Shown one piece after another: positions 54,871 to 64,000 of a stretch of DNA of 64,000 nt. Every line of letters starts with the position of its first letter. Position 1 is the first letter of the stretch. Below the pieces are notes generated by a model, which worked only from the letters and a program-made list of their open reading frames with translations, had not been told where the DNA came from and ran no database searches. The translations under genes were made by a program, and so were the position numbers. The stretch lies in NCBI RefSeq assembly GCF_000004825.1, contig NW_008805066.1:558001-622000 (forward strand), read 5' to 3'. Origin of the DNA: Heterostelium album PN500. Its lineage: Eukaryota; Evosea; Eumycetozoa; Acytosteliales; Acytosteliaceae.

Positions 54871-56414
54871 TTATGGCTTAACAAATGATGGAGGTTCATA
54901 TTCGTCGAAAGCTTCTTCTTCCTCGAGAGCCTCTTGGTTTTGGAGTTTGATCTCTTCGTCGAGAATACCTCTGGATTCTTCAAAGTCTAATTTCTTATTT
55001 ACAGCTCTTCTTACAATGATGGTGATGAATGTGATGGTGACAATCATGACAACACCAGAGATGACATACATAATGATTTGACTCTTCTCCAGTGGTTTCT
55101 TACCAATGTCTGATATGTTTCCTATCATCGTTCCCATATAAATGAAACTAAAAGAATGAAAAAAAAAATACAAAGAAATGAATATTATTTTCTTAAAGAA
55201 ACAACAATTGTGCTAAACTGAATGTTAATAATAACATCACACACTTACAATGAAACACCAGGTAACAATCCAATACCAGAACAAATTAAATAATGACTCA
55301 ATTTAACATTGGTAACGGCAAGTGCATAATTCAATAGACTTTCAGGTACGATCGGTGTCAATCTCAATAGTAAAACAATCTTCCAACCCTCTTGTCCAAT
55401 AGCTTGATCGATAGCCACCAACTTTTTGTTATTCTCAATCTATATGATGATTATTAAGTTAATATATATAGATTAAATGTTTTATCGAATGTTTTTGAAA
55501 TTTACTTTTTTAGCAATTGACTTTCTAAATACATATCTTCCCAATAAGAATGCAATGGTGGCACCGATCATCGATGAAGTCCACACAAAAAGCATACCGA
55601 ACCATTGTTTAAATAATATTCCACCAACTAAATAAAATAAAAAAAAACATGTTAGTTTCTCGATTGAATAGTAAACAAAGCTAATAAGAAACATACGAAT
55701 AGTCGGTATAGTAACTGGTACTAAAAATATAATTAATAAAATAAATACACCCATATATACAAGACCACCCAATGCAACACCGAATTTGTTGACAAATTCC
55801 TGTAGGACATCGAGATGCTTTTGAAGTTTAAATACAAAAATGGCGAGACAAACGCCGACAATGATGAGCACCAGTAGTACCAGCTTGATCCAAGTCTGAT
55901 AGGTGCTGGTTTTAGCCTGGTGAATGAGCCAGTTTCCAACGAATTTCAGTCGTTGTTTGGTGGTTGTTGAATTTTCAAAGGTTTGTTCACGAACACTGCT
56001 AAGACTCTCGCTGCTCAGATCGTTGACCTTGTAGTATGTGAATTCCTTGATGTTTGATGTCGATGGTGAGTGTGGATATTGTGGTGATACACTGTAGTTG
56101 ATGCCAACCGCGCTATAGTCATCGGCGGTGGCAACGCTGCTCGGATAGGGAGGAGGCAACTCAGCATCGCCAACCATCTGCGGTGAATATACACCGTCGT
56201 CTCTACTATTTATGCTGTGTGCTTGTGGGTTGGTCACCGGTGACTCTACTATATAAGATTGTTGGAAAGGTGTCGAAAAGAATGATTTCGAGTAGTTGTC
56301 AATGTCGCCCGATATCAAACTCTTATTACTCTTTTTCATCTGGATATTCTGAGGATTCTGTGCCGGTTGAATTTGTTCGATCACCGACAACGATGTTGCT
56401 ATTGGATTAAACAT
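54871..56414 (-). CDS. TVP38/TMEM64 (VTT-domain) membrane protein
   Basis: Four exons: about 55697-56414, 55503-55628, about 55249-55442 and 54871-55148. The N-terminal 170 residues are hydrophilic and Ser/Pro-rich. Then come TWIKLVLLVLIIVGVCLAIF and VALGGLVYMGVFILLIIFLV, the VTT (SNARE-associated) domain with VGGILFKQWFGMLFVWTSSM, GATIAFLLGRYVFRK, the signature LLLRLTPIVPESLLNYALAV, and GLLPGVSLF. A last hydrophobic helix (IIMYVISGVVMIVTITFI) leads to an acidic tail (LEEEEAFDEYEPPSFV). The R-x-x-P-x-x-P and NY pattern is typical of TVP38/TMEM64/DedA proteins of the Golgi or ER; relatives TMEM41B and VMP1 scramble lipids. The third-exon sequence is the most conserved. Confidence 0.87.
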
Positions 56415-58728
56415 TTTTTATTTATTATTTGTGTGTGTGTATATATATAAATAAAGTTGTTGTTTGTTGTAGGTGTATGAAATTGATAAAATAAACAATA
56501 GATTTATTCAAGTGCGTTGTTGTTTGTTGTTGAGAAAGTTTGAATTTCTCTGATTTTGTATGATTCTATAAGATATATATAAAATGATTAACAAAATCAA
56601 AAAATGATAAACTTAAGAGTAGTGATATACTACTTTAAGAGTGATCTTTTTGTTTATTTTGTTGTTTGTGCAGAGTCTGCACTCTAACAAAAAAGAGATA
56701 AAGTACTAATTTATAAAAGTTATTGACTACTGTCTTGTGAAATGAATATATATTTATATAAAAATACTGTATATTATAAATAGATATAAATTTATTTTAA
56801 TGATTTACAATAACAAAATTCTATTTATTTACTACTACTATGAATTGGTGATTTTTTGTTCTAAATGGTCGCAAAACAAAAAAAAAATAGAAAAAGTTGA
56901 AATTTGTTTTGCAGAATATCTATTTTTAAAAATTGAGCTTAAATTGCTGGTGACACAGACTAAAAGGTACCAGCGCTGTTGATTTTTGCGAAACAAAATA
57001 AAAAACTGGAAATATATTATTTTTGGTATCGAGAAAAAAAAAAAAAAGATATTAAAGGAATTCCTTGAGGGAGTTGCCAACTACTTTTCAAAAGAATTAT
57101 ATTAACTTTTAATTAATTATTAATGTTACTAATATGAATATTAATTATTATTTACTGAAAATGTATTACAATAATAGATAAATATATATATATAAAGAAA
57201 ATAATTTACTTTAATATTTGCTTAATTTAATCTAAAAAGGTATTTTTTTTAAATTTATAAATATGTTATTGGTTTTGTTTTTGTTTTTTTTTTTTTCTTT
57301 TGTTCAATATACGTATTTTCGTATTTTTCAATATCTATTCAACTATTATTACAACTTTAATGTTATATCACTATTGTTTTTCTTGTTGTTGTTGTTATTT
57401 TTGTTAATTGTTGATGTTGAAAAATTGTAATGAATTTGCAGTGTTATGTTGTTATATTCACTCTATTGTCGAGGGAGGGTATGTATGAAAATAAAAATGA
57501 AAATAGAGATAAAACAACAAGAAAAAAAAAAAACAACAATATTGAAAATATTTAAATGTAATTTGTGATAAAAAGGTAAAATTAAATTGTGTTTTTAGGA
57601 AAATGGTTGTTTAATGTGTGGGGTATGTTTGAAAGAAATGAGGTGGGGTAAAAAAAAAATTTAAACAAATTACAAAAAAAAAAAACTAAAAAACAATTAA
57701 TTTAAGTTTAAAAAATTTTAAAAAAAGGTGTTGAGATTGAGGGGATGGGGTCTATGATTTGTGAATGTCATTCTATCATGCAAAAAAACAATCCCAAAGA
57801 AATGAGACATTTAAACAGGTTTGAAAATTGGTGACGTTGATTTTAAAAAAAAACCAGACCACCATACTAACTTTCATGAATACAGTTGGTTTTCCCAGTG
57901 AAATTCCCAAGCTTTCGATAAGTTAGCATAAAAACTTTATTTTTCTTTTGATTTTTTAAATTAGTTTTTGTTAGAGTTTTCCAATTTAATTTATTTTAGA
58001 TCTTTATAATTAGATTTGATATTTAAATTAGATTAAAATTAAGTAAAGAAAAGAATCTTACAATAAAGTAGTTGTTTTTTGAAAAAAAGATATATTTTTT
58101 TGTTGTTTATTTTTTTGTTTTTTTGTAAATTTGAAAAATGACAAGTTGCTTTTTTGGATTGGAGATGGTTGGATTTTGTTTGCATTGAAATGATATATAT
58201 GAGGTGTGGGAGTTGGGGAATTAGGGAACGTTTTATCTAGAAACACCCTTGGGAATGAAGACCAGTGTCTTTTGGAGTTGGGAATGGACAAACTTTAACT
58301 TGTTTTGCCATAGTCAACGGTCATTTTTCATTCATTTAAATTTTAAGTAGTTGGAAATTATATTATTATTATAATTATTGTTTATTCTAAAAATAAAGTA
58401 CTATTAATATTATTATTATTTTTTTTTGTAATTTGATTGAGTTTTACGAAAGTTATCATTTTTGTAGAACCAATGAAATGATTAATTATTTGTTGACGGG
58501 GAGTTTGTTATAAAAAAAGAAAAAAAAAAGAAACGATATTTGAAAAAAAAATAAACAACAAAATTATTATTATTATAAAAGAAAAAGGTGGAATGATGAT
58601 TGATTGGTTGTTTGAAGAGAGTGTATGGTGGAAGTTGACAATGTTAAGTTCGATGATTGTAGATGTTATTATTATTATTATTAATATTACTATTACTATT
58701 ATATATGATTGATGATAAATTAATTAAA
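56415..58728. other. Long intergenic region, no gene supported
   Basis: About 2.3 kb upstream of the TVP38-like gene and downstream of ATG16. Short frames here (56800-57080 and 58058-58291) are AT-driven and Lys/Phe/Asn-rich without motifs. There is a small dyad GTGCAGA-G-TCTGCAC at about 56668-56682. A stretch around 57470-57480 (GTCGAGGGAGGG) and 57731-57757 is GC-richer than its surroundings, but no RNA gene could be assigned. Confidence 0.45.
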
Positions 58729-60958
58729 CTATTCCCATTGTACAATATTCTTATCTTTATCACCAGAAATAAAAGAATATCCCAATGGACTCCATGCACA
58801 ACAACATATAGATGATCCACTAATTTAAATGAATGAATAAAGTATTAATAATCAAATCAAACCACAAATCAATATGCATCTAATACATACATGTTATGTA
58901 CTTTTGATATAATCTTTTCAGTTTTACCTGATAATGCGTTCCACACGCAAATAGATCCATCGATGGATCCAGCGGCGACATATTTTCCGTCGGGCGACCA
59001 GGAAGCACGTGACCAATTGAGTCCGTTGCGATAGTCTTGGTCTTTGAATGTCTTTAGAGTGAGGTAGGTACGAACGTCGATGATCTTCAGGGTATGATCA
59101 CGCGAGTTGGTGAGTATCAGGTTGGGATCGAGTGACTGACAGATCGATGTGATCTGTCCCTCGTGGATGGCCTCGAGCACACGCACCGACTCACCACTAT
59201 TGCAGTCCCAGAAACGGACACTGTGATCGACGTGTCCACTGGCAATCAACGAACCTGTATTCAGGGTAACCAAATCATTGCAACTGCTAAAACAAAATAT
59301 CGTACGATTGCAATAACCCTTCTGAAGATCCCACAACTTTATAGTTCTATCGTGACTTCCAGTTACCACTTTATCCGATCCCAACATGAATTTACCTGTA
59401 TAAACTTTACCTATATGTCCCGTCAGAGTATGCTTTAATATATATATTATATTTAGATGAAGATTAGTTAATTAACAAACTACAAACAACGATAATCAAG
59501 TTTAATAACTATTAAATATAACATACTCTTGGTCTACCTAATTCGACATTCCAAAGTCTGGCAGAGTTATCATTACTTGTACCAAGTATATGTTCGTCGT
59601 TCGGTGAGAAATTGACAGACATGATCGATTGTGATGCACCTAGTAGTGTTGTTTTGTGTGTACATGATAGTGCATCCCAGAGTTTAACTGATTTATCGCT
59701 ACTTCCAGAGGCAAACATCTGACCGTTCGAATTGAACGCCAAACAATATACCTCTGATTGATGTGCTGCAAACTTCTTCCTAGATTTACTTGGTAATAGC
59801 GATGATGTCATATTCCTAAAACATTCCGAAATTGAATTGAATTGTGTTAACAATAAAACTCATCATTTCATAGTCATTATCATTATTCATTCTCTACATA
59901 CAATTGTTTATCTAATAAATTTCTTCCATTTTGTATTTCAGCATCTACATCCATTGTCGATATATTATTAATATTTATATCATCATTCTTTATATGTACA
60001 AACTAAAAATAAAAATAAAAAAGTAAAAGTTAATATATATATATATTAAACGATTGACTAGTTTGTTGTTTGTTGTTTGCTTTGTCGTTTATCTTTTTCC
60101 GACTTACTTGTTCTCTTTGTTCTACCATCTTATGATAGAAATCGTTTGCTTCATTCATTTTACTTGCTTCTTCGTTCTTCTTTCTGATCCAACGCTCCAG
60201 TAGTTCACTGTTTTCCTGTTCAAGCTTGATTACTTTGCTCTCGTTGTGAAGGAACTCACTCTGGAGTGCAGATAGTTCGTCCTTGAGGATCTGTGTTACG
60301 GTTGTCTTCTCCTCGATGATGGCCTCCAACCTCTTGTAGCTATCCTCACTCGATGTCAACATACTCCTGACACGCTCCAACTCGATCTCTTTCGAGACCA
60401 TCTCATTCTGCAGATCCTTATTCTTATCGTTGAGCGACAACAAACTACTAGCATTGTCAGCACTGGTCTTGTAACTCAGTGTCAAATCCTCTTGTAACTT
60501 GTATATCTTATTCTCCAATTCCTCAATCGTTTTACCTCTATTACTAACAGATCCACTAGTTTATCGTTAACAATATTAACAAGTAGTAGCAGGAGGTTAA
60601 GTTAGTGTTTGTTTTTGTTTAATGTTTAATGTTTGTTTTTGTTATGTTATGTTATCTTTTAATTTTACCTTGATGAAGATGAAGTAGATGCACCTTTTTC
60701 ACCTCTCTTTTCGTTTCTTAGTGCAAGGATCTCTTTCTCGTAGATGGTGTTTCTCTCTTGTAGTTGACGTTCACGCTTCATAAGATCGTTGTACACCTTT
60801 ATGATCTCAGAGAATGCATTTGTCTGTACAGTGTTTCTCTGGTTCAATTGGTTGACGATACTCTGTTTCCAAGACGCTATAGAGTTGAACGATTGTGAGG
60901 CAGTCGATATTATAGGTGCCGTATATCCATTGTTGTTCTGTTGCATATATCCCGACAT
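58729..60958 (-). CDS. tipD: ATG16 autophagy protein (TipD) with coiled coil and WD40 propeller
   Basis: Multi-exon gene. The first exon (about 60670-60958) encodes SIASWKQSIVNQLNQRNTVQ with a helix FSEIIKVYNDLMKRERQLQE, matching the ATG5-binding helix of ATG16. The second (about 60108-60541) is a long coiled coil ending WIRKKNEEASKMNEANDFYH, a hallmark ATG16L segment. A short linker exon (59900-60003, EIQNGRNLLDKQL) follows. The WD40 exons contain AAHQSEVYCLAFNSNGQMFA, DKSVKLWDALS, SARLWNVELGRPR, TGSHDRTIKLWDLQKGYC, SGHVDHSVRFWDCNSGESVR and the last repeat DKDKNIVQWE. ATG16 carries ATG5-ATG12 to the phagophore and directs lipidation of ATG8. In D. discoideum the homologue is TipD/Atg16; its loss gives tipped mounds and defective autophagy. 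Confidence 0.93.
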
Positions 60959-61721
60959 CTCTCTCTTTCTTTCTATCTTTTGTTTGTTTTTTCAAAAAAA
61001 AACTATATCTCTTTTTTTTCCGCTCTCTCAATAACTAACTCTTTTAGCTCTGTGTGTGTCAACTACCTATTTAACTTAAAATCGATTAAAGTTCCTCCTA
61101 TTAAAGATATATATATATGTAATAAATATAAACACTTATTGTCTAATATTATAAGTAGTATTATTATTAATAAAAAGTTTTAAATATATTATTAAAAGTA
61201 AGTAAAAATTGTTTTTCAAAATTATTACTACTAGATCTATTTTATAACTATTACTTTTTTTACTCACCTTTTTGTTTTTGTTTTTTTAATTTTTATTTTG
61301 TTTAACTTGATAAAGTTAGTGTGTAATAATGTTGTTTCTTTTTATTATTAAGATTTATTTTGTTATCTTTTTGTAATTTCAATAGACTAAATAAGATGAA
61401 TTGAATTGATTTCAAATTGAGTAACACAAAACTGTTTTGTTTGCTTTTTATTTTATTTTTTTATTTTGTTGATTTTTTTTTAAATTTTTTTTTTGCAATC
61501 AAAATAATTGTAAGTATCTGATTAAGAAAGAAAAAAATTCTTTTTATTTATTACCAAAATTTGTTATTGTTATATGGTTTATTATTTATTTATTAGTTTA
61601 TTTGTTGTTGTAGTAGTTGAGGAGTTGTTTTTTTTTTGAAGTTGTTTTGTTTAAGTTATTTGTTGAAAATATACAAGTTAGAGTCATATCTGAATGCTAG
61701 CTAACACTATATGGTGATCAT
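60959..61721. other. Intergenic upstream of ATG16, no gene seen
   Basis: Contains pyrimidine-rich leader DNA next to the ATG16 start and AT-rich DNA further out. Frames crossing this region are antisense shadows or AT-driven. It ends with the 3' flank of the 38-residue ORF. Confidence 0.45.
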
Positions 61722-61838
61722 TTAAGAGGGTGGTGCACCAGCTGGCTTTACGAATCCTTTGGCAAATGTTCCCAAGACTCCGACTGTAATGAGACCTACA
61801 ACGGCCAACACTGTTATTGCAATATATAAATATGACAT
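61722..61838 (-). CDS. 38-residue single-pass membrane microprotein
   Basis: Short open frame starting MSYLYIAITVLAVVGLITVG and ending TFAKGFVKPAGAPPS with TAA at 61722. One hydrophobic helix spans residues about 3-26, followed by a basic, Pro-rich tail. Its GC content (about 45 percent) and codon choice stand out sharply from the surrounding AT-rich DNA, which argues that it is translated. Length and topology recall tiny subunits of membrane complexes, but I do not recognise it. An intron joining it to other exons is not needed: start, helix and stop are all present. Confidence 0.6.
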   Translation of the reverse strand: MSYLYIAITVLAVVGLITVGVLGTFAKGFVKPAGAPPS

Positions 61839-62214
61839 ATTATATATGTTGAATGTTTATAAGATTTTCAATCTAATAATTGTTTATTATAACTTGTTTG
61901 GTAACTAACTTAATTTATTGAACCAATAATAATCTAAGAATATATTTATCTCTTTGTTGATTTAAATATATATATAAATGAATAAGCCCATGGTTTATCT
62001 GTTTTTATATTATTTGGTTATTAAAGAATAAAAGAGTAAACAAAATAATTAATTTAAATTAAAAAGATCTATATAATTTTAAAATGGAAATATACTCTCC
62101 AATTATTATTATCAATAGATTTATTAATACAATCACAGAAAGAAATTTTTTTATTCCTCCCAATGAAATGAATGAGAGAATAATTGTTGTTGTTTGAATC
62201 AGCATTTTTTTATT

Positions 62215-63341
62215 TTATTTTGTTGCAATGTTTGAACAATTTAAAACTTGAAGTTGATTGAGTGGAATTTGAGTGATGCTAATGAGGTCATTTGCCCAAT
62301 AAGACAACCATGGCGAATTAGAAGATGTAGATCCCGGTGTTCTCTCCAAAAATAGTCCAAAGTCTGGTGAATTATCAACTATGTAGCCACCGTAGGTTTT
62401 GAGAGCCTGGGCAACCAACTTTGCTTTCGGACCGAAATTGGAAATGTCATAGTTTGGATTCAATCGGATACGTTGGCCCTCGAGCAAACCATCATCAGCA
62501 ATGAGTGCACCGTCGTTTCTAGCGGCAACCGGTGAACATGCTTCGTAGGTATAGGGCTTGTTGGTTTTCTTTTGACGGTTGGTCGGTCCGGCAATAGCCA
62601 GAGCATGATTCAACTCACCTCTTGTGATCAATTCATCATATCTAATGAGACCGGCAATAAAAGGTGCACCTGAACCACGAACACCTTTCATCCACCATGG
62701 ATATCCACCTTTAATATTGAATAATATTAATATAATAATTAATATTTATACTTGTTGTTTATTAATAATAAATATTGTAATATTTACTTACCTGAATTAA
62801 ATGGTAAAGAAGTTCCTAGAGCATTCCATAGGAAATTGTCGTGTCTGGTTGCAGAAGCAAATGTAGAGTTTATCCATTTGAATCTTGAGAATTCGAGGAA
62901 TCTAGTTTGTGATTTGTCGTAGACAATCATGTGACCGTCTAGACCTGGATCTGGAAGACATGTTGTTGGAATTGGGAGATTTGTAATTCTTCCGGTTGCC
63001 AATGGGTCAACAGTTGGGTGATAGACTTCACCATCAGGGTTGAAAACGGTGATTCTATTGATGGTGACTACCGACGAATCTACGATATAGATCGGTGCAG
63101 TGTATTGGAAGTAATGAAAGGCAAATGCTTGTGCGTAGTTGGCCTGTGTTAATCCTTGACCTAGCTTAGTGATCATAGCACTCGACTGACTATCCAAAGG
63201 ATATCCAGCTGGGATCGGAGTGTTCCACAGACTGTCATTCGACAATACCTTTATTGGAAATCCATTCGGTAAGAATTGAGCATTTGAGTAAAATACAACA
63301 TTATAAATAATAAATAAAATAAATAAATAATTTAAATACAT
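62215..63341 (-). CDS. Secreted protein of a bacterial-like uncharacterised family
   Basis: Two exons (about 62791-63341 and 62215-62709) give about 350 residues. Signal peptide MYLNYLFILFIIYNVVFYSN. The mature protein includes FPIKVLSNDSLWNTPIPAG, HPTVDPLATGRITNLPIP, DPGLDGHMIVYDKSQTRFLE, GYPWWMKGVRGSGAPFIAGL, IRYDELITRGELNHALAIAG, EGQRIRLNPNYDIS and ALKTYGGYIVDNSPDFGLFL. The combination of S/RGSG-PxxAGLIRYDE, a NHALAIA strand, an EGxRxRLxP strand and LKxYGxYxxD is one I associate with secreted proteins of soil bacteria such as Streptomyces. Function is unknown there as well; a polysaccharide-binding or hydrolytic role is a guess. It has a host-type intron. Confidence 0.75.
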
Positions 63342-63688
63342 ATTTGTTTTTAAAATATTAAGATTAACAAATCATAATAATAATAATAAATTTTAAACAA
63401 TTTCTTTACATTAAGAATTATTTAACATCATGTTTATAAATTGTAAAGAAACAATAATAATATCTTATGACATTCTGATATTTTTTTAGATATTATAATT
63501 TGGTGCCCATCAATCAAAATTTTCAATGAATAAAAAAATAACGATATATCACGAGCTCGAAATAATCTGATCAATTCACCAACTGGGATGATTACATCAT
63601 ATAATTTGGTTTGTAGGTATTTTCAAAAATAATATTTTATATTATATAGATAATATGGGTAGAGAAGAAGTTAAGTTACATTATATTG
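63342..63688. other. Intergenic, no gene seen
   Basis: Promoter region of the secreted protein gene and 3' flank of the next gene. AT-rich without clear motifs. Confidence 0.5.
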
Positions 63689-64000
63689 TTATGAAATATT
63701 ATTAAAATATAGATTAATTAAATCTAGATGTGCTCTTAGTTTTTGTTTGATGTCATCGGGTGCTTGGAATAGATTCTCTTCTAAAATCTAATAAATTAAA
63801 AATTAATAATAATAATAAGTAAAATATTTTCTTTGTTTTTTCTTTCTTTCAGTATTTAAACTATTTCTTACCAATTGATCTTTAACTCTTTTGTGTAGAT
63901 CTAGTGCAGTTGAAGGAGTTTTGTTTTTAAGCAGTGCGTGAACGTCGGCATCCAAGATTGCTTTTCTATAGAGTGTATTGAGATGTCTAATTGCTTCCTT
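63689..64000 (-). CDS. 3' end of an unidentified gene, cut by the window edge
   Basis: Two exon pieces: 63873-64000, reading KEAIRHLNTLYRKAILDADV, HALLKNKTPSTALDLHKR and VKDQL, and about 63689-63788, reading ILEENLFQAPDDIKQKLRAH and LDLINLYFNNIS with stop at 63689. The intron has a GTAAGA donor and a TAG acceptor, and the frame is kept. The sequence is helical and charged. Too little is present to name a family. Confidence 0.6.

Noticed and set aside
56800-58291. Small frames in the region upstream of the TVP38-like gene
   Set aside because: Low-complexity Phe/Lys/Asn peptides, no conserved feature and composition like intergenic DNA.

Overview
The window looks like nuclear DNA of a dictyostelid social amoeba. 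Intergenic DNA is extremely AT-rich with long A and T runs. Genes are interrupted by short AT-rich introns with GTAAGT-like donors. Proteins carry Gln, Asn, Ser and Thr homopolymers, and several families are dictyostelid hallmarks: PSI/PA14 slime proteins with CTDC cysteine repeats, FNIP repeats, tgr-like IPT/TIG receptors and a RasG/RasD-type Ras. Codon choice in the conserved genes is less AT-biased than I would expect for D. discoideum, so a species outside the discoideum group (Heterostelium or Polysphondylium-like) is possible, but this is inference.

Layout. 0.5-9 kb: an LRR/polyQ protein, an alpha/beta hydrolase and a TIG-domain receptor with a one-base frameshift, all on the minus strand. 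11.8-14.2 kb: a low-complexity nuclear-type protein with a forkhead-like winged-helix core split by an intron. 14.7-18.9 kb: a tandem duplication of an mpaB-type oxygenase gene whose second copy has a one-base insertion. 19.2-29 kb: conserved housekeeping genes, namely DDB1 followed by its likely partner WDR53, a SPRING (C12orf49) homologue, a tandem ubiquitin-like protein and the HRD1 E3 ligase. 29.3-36 kb: a kinesin-12-type motor and a second TIG receptor. 36.9-42.9 kb: a truncated cysteine-rich relic, a GPI-type EGF surface protein, a Ras gene, a broken J-domain gene, a 71-bp palindrome and an F-box-like/FNIP gene.

43-48.3 kb is an accessory graveyard of broken open frames on both strands, with a duplicated 75-bp sequence. 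It includes a plus-strand relic that resembles a double-jelly-roll major capsid protein of Polinton or Polinton-like viruses, followed by a small basic ORF. This is the most unusual part of the window.

48.4-64 kb: a secreted quinoprotein dehydrogenase-like protein, a PSI-family PA14 protein with two NPLY motifs in its tail, a TVP38/TMEM64 membrane protein, the autophagy protein ATG16 (TipD), a 38-residue membrane microprotein, a secreted protein resembling bacterial families, and the 3' end of an unidentified gene.

Functional themes are ubiquitin and ER proteostasis (DDB1, WDR53, HRD1, tandem Ubl, F-box-like FNIP, with ATG16 on the autophagy side) and cell-surface or extracellular signalling (two TIG receptors, EGF/GPI protein, PSI protein). 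No tRNA, rRNA or CRISPR was seen by eye. Exon limits were worked out by hand from splice signals and reading-frame continuity.
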